Assembly: GCA_026545765.1 (NCBI GenBank)
Contig: CM048842.1
Span: forward strand, 40,185,431 to 40,249,430
Direction of reading: 5' to 3'
Source of the DNA: Plantago major
Lineage: Eukaryota > Streptophyta > Magnoliopsida > Lamiales > Plantaginaceae
DNA: 64,000 nucleotides
Of this stretch, positions 56,463 through 64,000 are shown one piece after another. The translations under genes and the position numbers were made by a program. Below the pieces are notes generated by a model, which saw only the letters and a program-made list of their open reading frames with translations, was not told where the DNA came from and did not search any database. Positions within the stretch are counted from its first letter, which is position 1; every line of letters starts with the position of its first letter.

Positions 56463-57714
56463 TGTTGATACGGATATGTGTCCAATCCGTGAAGGGGGCC
56501 ATAAAGCATGTCCTAGAGCGCATCAGGGCTGAAATGGCCAATTCAGTACCAGTCCGACCTTCAAATGGTCCGACCTACGGAAACCATTCCGGGTCAACTA
56601 GTTCGTGTAAGTCAATACACCTTCTCACCTAGGTCCAACCAAAAAAGGTGTATGACTTCCGAACCTGACAAGAAGTCACATGATCTCTCCAAGTACCACA
56701 AACTGTCAGTCCCAGGATGCCAAACGGACCGGACGAGATAATCTCGGACGCCACCCTCACATTAAGACCAAACGTATGTAACAGAACCAATGAGATACTT
56801 CCGTGGAACTCCAGGCTCGGACACCCAGAGTTACCGAAGGGCAGATCAACCAAGCAGACAGATCTGTCCGAAGGACTGACACGGACCCAACAGGCGGAAC
56901 AATACTCTCAGAGGGAAAAGGTCCAAACTACCCTCCCAGGCCCATTAATCGGTATTGCACTACTATTCACTATTGGGCTGTGGGCCAAAGGTAGCATTGG
57001 TGTCCAAATCTGAAGCATATACTTGGCATCTTATGAGTCATTTCATAAGATATGGTGTCTATAAATATAACACAAGGTCCAAGACCTTAAGGTACGAATG
57101 AATTATTCCCAAATCATATCTCATAACTACTACATTGATTACAACTCTCTCTTGAGTAAAGTCTCATACCGGGTTGACAACTTGCAACCCGGGTTACCTA
57201 TCTAACCCCCCCCCCCACTTAGTCCTTTAAGGTTATCAACCTCGGATCAAGTTGTCAGGTCGGACCTCGAGTCGGTGGCGGATCTTAGATTAGGGATTTG
57301 TAGTAGTTTAGTCAGTTACCGTTCGAGGCTAAATCCCTCAACATTTTGGAAGCAAGAATTATTCCTAAATCATATCTCATAACCACTACATTGAGAGCTT
57401 TACAACTCTCTCTTGAGTAAAGTCTCATACCGGGTTGACAACTTGCAACCCGGGTTACCTATCTAACCCCCCCCCCCCACTTAGTGCTTTCAGGTGATCA
57501 ACCTAGGATCAAGTTGTCAGGTCGGACCTCGAGTTGGTGGCGAAGTAGAGCAGCAGGTTGGAGAAATATTGATTCCTAAGAACACGGACAACGGATATCA
57601 CAAAAAGGAATTTTTTCCTTTATAGTTAACGATTCAGACACGCTCCACAACACCTGTCCTTTTCATAGTTACCAACTATCTTCTACTAAGATACTTGGAA
57701 ACTTGGGGGACATA
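56463..57714 (+). repeat. Array unit 6 (type A)
   Basis: Type A, a close copy of unit 4 at a distance of 2503 bp. Its UTR joint near 57541 is altered (GGCGAAGTAGAGCAGCAGG). Confidence 0.85.
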
Positions 57715-58326
57715 TGTTGATACGGATATGTGTCCAATCCGTTAAGGGCGCCATAGAGCGTGTCCTAGAGCGCATCAGGGCTAAAATGGCCAATTCAGTA
57801 TCAGTCCGACCTTCAAATGGTCCGACCTGCGGAAACCATTCCGGGTCAACTAGTATGTGCAAGTCAATACACCTTCTCAGCTAGGTCTAATAAAACAAGG
57901 TGTATGACTTCCGAACCTGACAAAAAGTCACATGATCTCTCCAAGTACCACAAACTGTCAGTCCCAGGATGCCAAACGGACCGGACGAGATAATCTCGGA
58001 CGCCACCCTCACATTAAGACCAAACGTATGTAACAGAACCACTGAGATACTTTCGTGGAACTCCAAGCTCGGAAACCCAGAGTTACCTAAGGGCAAATCA
58101 ACCAATCAGACAAATATGTCCGAAGGACTGACACGGACCCAACAGGCGGAACAGTACTCTCAGAGGGAAAAGGTCCAAACTACCCTCCCAGGCCCATAAA
58201 TCGGTATTGGACTACTATTCACTATTGGGCTGTGGGCCAAAGGTAGCTAGCATTGGTATCCAAATCTGAAGCATATACTTGGCATCTTATGAGTCATTTC
58301 ATAAGATATGGTCTCTATAAATATAA
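57715..58326 (+). repeat. Array unit 7 (type B), truncated
   Basis: Type B, a close copy of unit 5 at a distance of 2505 bp. It stops at CTCTATAAATATAA, right after its TATA box, where Sire-3 is inserted. Confidence 0.85.
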
Positions 58327-59958
58327 TGTTGGTCAAGATAACGGCAAAGTAAAAGACTAGAGGGGGGGGGGGTGAATAGTCTTTTAAAACTTTTGTCGAT
58401 AAAACCTATTTCTCAGATATCTGTGTAGATATCTGATACTTAGATCGAGGCGGAAGACTTAAGATAGATAAGTGCGAAAAGTGATTAAAGTACGTGTGTC
58501 TTTGAAATGTAAGTACAGAAAAGTAAATAACACAGCAAGTATAGTGGTATCTGGAGGTGGCGTAATCCTCCAACTAATCCACTTCGGTCTTCTAAAGACC
58601 TAGAATTCACTAGAATAGATAATTGAGGTCACCTTACAAAAATCCTATTCTAAGATTCCTTAAAAATGGTTACATTCCCCACAGTTGTTCCCGGCTTTCA
58701 CCAAGTACTTCTGTACTCGAAACCTTTTGAGCTATTCCCTAGCTTCCCAAGCTAAGTACTTCCTGTGCTCAATAACCTTGGAGTTATTCCTTAGTTTCTC
58801 AAACTAAGTACTTCCTGTACTCCACGCCAGTGATAGTGTTGGTTTTGGTTTGAGTTGTTAGAAGAGCTTCTTTATTATCTTTTCAGTTAATCAGATAGCT
58901 CTGTGAATCAAGTATACTTAATACACTTTGCAATGTATGGTATCTTGTTCTTTTTACTGACCCAAGTCTTAGATAAATGTTCAAGAGAATGAATCTCACA
59001 TACTTGATCTTTCAATTCAATTCTTTCACAGATAGCAGTGCTTGTTTAGGATCAGGACACTTAGAACTTCAGTGTTACTCAAGATCAAGAGCTTTGGTCG
59101 CAACAGAAAGCTTTGAGGATAAGTAATTTGCTTGAGATAGCGAGATATGTGTTCAGTGTAAGTTCTTCAGGTTGTGTGTCTTCTCAAGCTGTCTAAGTGT
59201 TGATATTTATAGATGAATTTGAGTGCCATTTGAATAGTATCCGTTAGGCTTAAATCAAATTCAAACTATCGATATCTGTGTATAATCTTTGTGAGTTTGT
59301 CTTCTTCTTCAGAAGCTACCGTTGCTTTTGTTCAGACATCTCTGTCCGTGCATTTAATGCATTGTACTATACTTTTGTCCTGTAGTGCCAACGGAAATGT
59401 GCTTTGTATCATAGACAACCTTGATCAGATTTCTCTGATTCTTTGCACGTTCTTATCTTTATCTTCAGATACCACTTTTATTGAAACAGCTTTGTTTGCA
59501 ATATATATATTTCTTTTTCAGAAAAGTGGTTAAAGCTTAAGGTATCTGAGAATAGATATTTGTGGACACTTTCCTTGTTTTCAGATAGACCTTTTATTTC
59601 TCAGACATCTCTTGTGACACAGTTTGTTTAAAACTATTCGTGTCTTCAAGATATCACAGGAAATCTGTAAAAGCATTTCGATAATCTTGTGCAGTCTTCA
59701 AATCTTCAATGTCGTTGAACTTGTTCGGTTTGGATGTCTTCTTCTTGGTCTTCTCTTCATAAAATAAAAATTACATTTTGAGACCTAACATCCTATACAA
59801 GATTAGCTAGACTATCATACTTAGTGGGTTTCCTCTGTTACAATGTTCAAGTGAACCAAGAGTACTAATCACCTTTCTGAGACTAAGATAAGTCATCATG
59901 TTGCTGATCAAAATCTAAACAGATATTTCTAACAAAATATCTAACAAATTTCCTAACA
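58327..59958 (-). repeat. Sire-3 3' LTR (1632 bp)
   Basis: Plus-strand ends TGTTGGTCAAGATAACGG and TTTCCTAACA. The right edge carries stacked termini: CTAACA occurs three times (ending 59934, 59946 and 59958), so the exact edge is ambiguous. A G-run lies near 58363-58371. Confidence 0.85.
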
Positions 59959-60129
59959 AATTCCCCCCCTTTTTGATCAGTCAACGATGACTATCTGACC
60001 TATTACAAATCTGGATGAGTGAACAATCCACCACTTAATCATTTCTTATGATCTTTCAATTCATTCAATTAAGTGCAGAAAGTAAACATCAACCAAATCA
60101 CAAGGTGTGATCTTTGCTGATAAGTTATC
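59959..60129 (-). other. Sire-3 PPT and non-coding internal DNA
   Basis: The minus strand has CAAAAAGGGGGGGAATT before the LTR. The rest matches Sire-1 29310-29460 and is non-coding. It ends in TTATC (60125-60129), the target-site copy of the solo LTR. Confidence 0.7.
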
Positions 60130-60230
60130 TGTTGGGAAATTTGTTGGGAAATTTCTTGGGAAATTTGTTAGGAAATTTGTTGGGAAATTTCTTGGGAAAT
60201 TTGTTAGGAAATTTGTTAGATATTTTGTTA
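60130..60230 (+). repeat. Iterated LTR-terminal motif, 12-13 bp units
   Basis: The solo LTR begins with eight or so copies of TTGTTGGGAAAT / TTCTTGGGAAAT / TTGTTAGGAAAT followed by TTGTTAGATATT and TTGTTAGAAATA. Sire-3 has three such copies and Sire-1 has one. Confidence 0.8.
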
Positions 60231-61262
60231 GAAATATCTGTTTAGATTTTGATCAGCAACATGATGACTTATCTTAGTCTCAGAAAGGTGATTAGTACTC
60301 TTGGTTCACTTGAACATTGTAAAAGAGGAAACCCACTAAGTATGATAGTCTAGCTAATCTTGTATAGGATGTTAGGTCTCAAAATGTAATTTTTATTTTA
60401 TGAAGAGAAGACCAAGAAGAAGACATCCAAGCAGAACAAGCTCAACGACATTGAAGACTTGAAGAAGATTATCAACTGCTTTCGAATACCTTAGCCGATA
60501 TCTTGGAGACACGAATAGTTTTAAACAAACTGTCACAAGAGATATCGAGAAATAAAGGCCTATCGAAAACAAGGAAATATCTGATACTGAGCAAACTTGA
60601 AACATTACAAAACATATATATTGCAAACATGAGTTACTATTAAACAAGACTCAAATATCAACATGAAGCTTGAAGAGACATGACATACCTTGAAACACGA
60701 AGATCAAGTATAAAGATTCATTCTCTTGAACATTTATCTAAGACTGGTCTTCAAGAACAAGATACCATACATTGAAAAGTGTATTAAGTATACTTGATTC
60801 ACGAGCTATCTGAATAACTGAATAAGTTATTAAAGAAGCTCATCCGACAACTCAAACAAAAAAACACCATATAACTGGCGTGGATGTGAAGTACTTAGTT
60901 TGAAAAATCGAGAATAACTCAAGGTTACCGAGTATAGGAAGTACTTGATTTGGGAAACTAAGGAATAACTCAAGGTTATTGAGTATAGGAAATACTTAGC
61001 TTGGAAGCTGAGGAATAACTCAAAGGTTTCTGATGCAGAAGTACTTGGTACATGAAAGCCGGGAACAACTCGGGGAACATTTGGTTGGGAACCAATTGTT
61101 TAAGAATCTTAGAATAGGATTATTGTAAGGTGAACTCAATTATCTGTTCTAGTGAATTCTAGGTCTCTGGTAGACCGAAGTGGATTAGTTGGAGGATTAC
61201 GCCACCTCCAGATACCACTATACTTGCTGTGTTATTTACCTTTATGTATTTACATTTCAGCA

Positions 61263-61284
61263 ACACACACACACACACACACAC
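61263..61284. repeat. (AC)11 microsatellite in the solo LTR
   Basis: Eleven uninterrupted AC dinucleotides between ATTTCAGCA and TTTAACTG. Sire-2 LTRs have only a short GTGTGTG at the corresponding place. Confidence 0.85.
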
Positions 61285-61658
61285 TTTAACTGTTTCTGCA
61301 CTTATCTTTATTAAGTCTTCCGCACTCTGATTCTAAGTATCAGATATCTGAGAAATAGTTTTTATCGACAAAAGTTTTAAAAGACTATTCACCCCCCCCC
61401 CCTCTAGTCTTTTACTTTGCCGTTATCTAGACCAACATTATCTTTTATACAATACTATCTGAGAGTATGTTCTTCAGATAAGTTACAAAGAAAGATTACA
61501 GATAACTTCAATACATAAAACAATTTAGCTCAGTCAGCAAAAATACAAAAATACATAGTAAATTAGGACAACAGGAGTAACCAAGCTCCAAGTAAACATC
61601 CTAATAGACTAGTCTTCAAGTCTTCAACTCTTCAAGTCTTCAACAGTAGTTCTATGGA

Positions 61659-64000
61659 TCAGCCTGCGAATTTCCTATCTCCAAACCTTTTGATGTCATC
61701 AGAATAATCATAGAGAAGTGTTCTGACGAGCATCTCAGTGTCTCTGGCAAATCCACAGACCTCTTTGTAGGTTTTGGTAGGATTTTTCTTGACAAAATGT
61801 TTGACCCACAGATACTTTCCCCACTTCCACACATGCTCTATTCTGATATCTGAAAGTTTGAAGTATTCGTAGATAATCCTCAGATATCTGATGTCACCCT
61901 TGTATTGATCTTCAGTTAGATAGAGCGACTCATGGGGTTCCACAGCGAGTCTTGCCCTTGTGCCTGTTCCTGTGATATTCAGAATTCTGTGCACATCATC
62001 TGGCTTTCCATATGGACATTCATCAGAGAGGTCCTTTCTCATGGCTTCAGTTCTCTTGACAACTTCAAAATCCAACCAGGCTTTAATGTGATTGGTGTTG
62101 ATCAAGGTTGGCTTATCTTTTCTCCATGCCATAAGTTGTTTATGGATTGGTTCTGGAAATCTTGAATTTACCAATAGATGCTTAAGTTCCAGAATCCAAT
62201 AGCCATTTTTCTGATTGATGCACCTGTAGACAGAGGAATCATTGTCATTCTTCACATACTCTATTTTGGCTTCTTCTGGCCTGAGTGGAAGTTGACTTTG
62301 TCTTTGCTCAGCTCTCAGTCTGTTCCTTCTCTGTCTTGAATTCTCTTTGGGGTTGTTTCTTGAAGAACCACCCTGGATAGACTTGGTATTTCCAGAGGGT
62401 GTTTTAGCTGCTAGGGGCTTTGCAGCTATGGGCTCAGTTAGGCTTTCAATTTTCCTTTTTCTGTGAAGAGGAGCTTCATCTTCATCAGTTTCCTCATCAT
62501 CATGAAGATTAAATCTTGTGAGAGTTTTACAGCCTTCTTCATTGCCCAGGGACTTGATTTGGTCTTCTTCTTTTTCTTCAGAAGATTCATTAATCCCTTT
62601 AACCTGTCTTCTCCTTGGAGCCTTGGTACTCCTTGGAGGTTTCTGTGCCATGGCCCTTGTTATCATTGTAGTTCCTTCAGTAGGTTTCTGGGAAGCAGCT
62701 ACTATTTGCAAAGCAGCTTGGCTTGAGGAGGGTTCATTGATTCTGAGTGGTGGATGGGAAGTTTTCAGGTTTCTTCTTCCTCTCTGAGCCGCACCAGATC
62801 CAGATTTCTTCTTGTTTTCTTCTCCTTATTCCCATTCTCCCTGACTTTGAGGTCTAGATTTGTACACTCTTTCCCCCTTAGTCATTGTTGGCTGACTCAA
62901 TCTCATAAAAGAATCTGAGAGAGAGGCAAAATGCCCTTGTAAATAATTGTAGGCAATGACCAACTTCTGAAGTTCGGCTTTGAGCTCTTGATTTTGCTTG
63001 ATAAGTCCATTCTCCTTATCAGTGAGCTCTGCCAATGGGCCTAGGATGGCATCTGCTTTTCCAGCAGTGTAACTTGCCACTTGGAAAGCTTTTTCAGCTA
63101 AAGACGCATCATCGTCCCTTATCATTCCCAGATCTTTCTGAGCAATGACTATGCTAGTTGTACTCTGAGCGATGAGCTCAGTGAACTTTTTCATTTCAGA
63201 GGGGACGGAGGCAATTACTTCCTTGTTCTGTGAAGACATCTCCTTTTCGATGAGCCAAGATTGGTATCTGTTCATGTATTCATGGGAGTGGACATTTGGC
63301 AGTTTGCTGAAAGTTTCAGGAGCAATCAGTTTCCTTTTCAAGTGTGAAACCGCTAGATGTTCATTGCGGTGCTCTACCAAAGTCTTGTCTTCTTCATCAT
63401 CTGAGTAATCAGCCCAGTGATCTTCATCCTCTTGGACATTCTCATCGATTGTGTCGAGTCCAGCAACCATCTCAGAGATTAGTTTCTTCCCTTTTTGGGA
63501 GGAGGATGGTACTTATTTTGAAGATGATGCAGCCTTAGCATCATGCTTAATTTCAGATACTTCTTCAGTATCGAGTTCTTTGGTGATGGCATTTACAGCA
63601 TCCTGTAGCTCTTTAACCTTAGAGTAAGCAATCATCTCTTACAGATATTGATCTTGTAGTTGGTCAAGCTTGTCTCTGGATTTAGCTATCTGGTCTTCCA
63701 GTTGAAGATGGAGCTATTGTTCTTCTTCCAACGTTTATGCGAGTTGAAGCCTGGATTGAGTATTCAACAATTTCTGAGCGATTTCCTCAGAATCCTCAAC
63801 TACTTGTTCAGTAATAACCTTTTGTTGGAAAGATGGATGAGTTGACTTTTGAGGAGATGGAGACGGAGATTTCTGTGCTTTTCTCTCAGTTTGCTTTTCA
63901 GCAGTTGACGCATGATTTCTTTGCGAAATTCCTACGGTCCCTGGTGCAGGGGCATCATCATCATCCTTTTTGTCTGTGTCATCCTTTTGGTGATGATCAG
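61659..64000 (-). pseudogene. Sire-3 env-like gene: coiled-coil and C-terminal region, partial
   Basis: Seen: minus-strand frames match Sire-1 29680-31930: acidic start near 64000 (KKDDDDAPAPGTVG), PSPSPQKSTHPSFQQKV, heptad region with several stops (63500-63800), VAGLDTIDENVQEDEDHWAD, ELTDKENGLIKQNQELKAEL, a stop near 62826, then TPSGNTKSIQGGSSRNNPKE, YWILELKHLLVNSRFPEP and the conserved end RFGDRKFAG near 61659. Its breaks differ from those in Sire-1, and it reads through the Sire-1 frameshift near 30900, which supports one long ancestral ORF. The intron array and N-terminal exon would lie beyond 64000. Confidence 0.7.

Larger units (their letters stand above)
21321..58326 (+). mobile_element. 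Tat-lineage Ty3/gypsy retrotransposon, interrupted and rearranged
   Basis: Parts in order: 5' LTR (21321-22202), PBS, gag-pol with a dual RNase H (22258-27649), Sirevirus-like insertions (27650-45577), antisense accessory gene (46025-49640), 3' UTR and PPT (to 50239), and a seven-unit LTR-UTR array (50240-58326). The archaeal-type second RNase H and a split antisense gene downstream of pol are established traits of the Tat clade (for example Retand-type elements). The left flank is CCCGG (21316-21320); the right end is not visible because unit seven is cut by Sire-3. Several nonsense and frameshift changes make it non-autonomous. Confidence 0.85.
50240..58326 (+). repeat. Tandem array of seven LTR-plus-UTR units
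   Basis: LTR starts (TGTTGATACGGATATGTG) occur at 50240, 51426, 52690, 53960, 55210, 56463 and 57715, spaced 1186, 1264, 1270, 1250, 1253 and 1252 bp. Each full unit contains a complete LTR ending CTCAACA, TTTTGG from the PBS edge, a second partial R-U5 piece from AAGCAAGAATTATT to GTGGCGGA, then the 3' UTR and PPT leading into the next LTR. Units alternate between two variants (A and B), giving a dimeric higher-order repeat of about 2.5 kb. Each LTR has its own TATAAATA box. Confidence 0.9.
60130..61437 (+). mobile_element. Solo LTR of the Sire family, plus orientation
   Basis: Starts TGTTGGGAAATTTG and ends GTTATCTAGACCAACA; flanked by perfect 5-bp target duplications TTATC (60125-60129 and 61438-61442). 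Removing it restores AAGTTATCTTTTAT, which is exactly what uninterrupted Sire-1 has near 29455. It lies in inverted orientation to the Sire-3 LTR 170 bp away. Confidence 0.9.
58327..64000 (-). mobile_element. Sire-3: Sirevirus-like copia element, running out of the window
   Basis: 3' LTR 58327-59958, PPT, internal DNA 59959-60129, interrupted by an opposite-strand solo LTR (60130-61437), then internal DNA with the env-like C-terminal region to the window end. It aligns with Sire-1 in the same order. The left flank is TATAA of gypsy array unit 7. Confidence 0.85.

Noticed and set aside
51592..58199. Recurring 60-100 codon frames on both strands in the LTR array (for example PNGPDEIISDATLTLRPN)
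   Set aside because: They are translations of the same LTR U3 segment repeated in each unit, with no coding signature beyond the repeat itself.
50240..58326. CRISPR-like or satellite array
   Set aside because: The units are 1.25 kb LTR-UTR composites with element landmarks in a plant genome, not short direct repeats with unique spacers.
60130..61437. Second full Sire element inserted in Sire-3
   Set aside because: Only one LTR lies between the two TTATC copies, with no PBS, gag or PPT-internal sequence, so it is a solo LTR.

Overview
This window is plant nuclear DNA, almost certainly from a eudicot. It carries a plant-type F-box gene, relics of a PPR gene and of a gamma-glutamyl peptidase gene, an intron-bearing elongator tRNA-Met, GT-AG introns, AT-rich intergenic DNA and thick layers of plant LTR retrotransposons. 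I cannot name the species. Few intact host genes are present: one F-box gene and possibly the 5' end of a minus-strand gene at the left edge.

Region 1 (1-9.3 kb): the left edge holds a candidate minus-strand gene (TATA box near 2270, exon 1 with a consensus donor, and an open exon at 1-175 running out of the window). Next come a gamma-glutamyl peptidase pseudogene, a PPR pseudogene, a decayed Ty1/copia element with a recognisable protease block and a 205-bp LTR, and AT-rich DNA.

Region 2 (9.3-20.7 kb): a tandem duplication of an F-box locus. Copy A has an open CDS (13934-14920). Its 5'-UTR intron has swollen to about 4.2 kb and contains a truncated Ty3/gypsy 5' end (LTR, PBS, gag). Copy B is a pseudogene with the equivalent intron only 465 bp long. 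Between them lie the tRNA-Met gene, a three-copy 90-bp repeat directly upstream of a TATA box, and an unidentified ORF.

Region 3 (20.7-64 kb): a stack of nested retrotransposons. A copia reverse transcriptase fragment is cut by a Tat-lineage Ty3/gypsy element (5' LTR 21321-22202; gag, protease, RT, RNase H, a second archaeal-type RNase H, integrase). Its integrase region is cut at 27650 by a Sirevirus-like copia element (Sire-1), and a second one (Sire-2, 36291-45577, both LTRs) sits next to it. To the right the gypsy element resumes with an antisense accessory gene (48959-46025) that has its own TATA box and introns, then its 3' UTR and PPT, and then a seven-unit tandem array of LTR plus UTR (50240-58326). 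Unit seven is cut just after its TATA box by a third Sirevirus-like element (Sire-3), which is itself cut by an opposite-strand solo LTR with a perfect 5-bp target duplication.

The most unusual structures are: (i) the Sire-1 env-like accessory gene, which has its own TATA box and five introns of 78-83 bp separating phase-0 exons whose lengths are all multiples of three; (ii) the LTR-UTR array with alternating A/B unit types; (iii) the split antisense gene of the gypsy element; and (iv) an in-frame fusion in Sire-2 that joins the start of RT directly to the env-like coding region, removing the polymerase. All the element gag-pol genes carry stops or frameshifts and are inferred to be dead.
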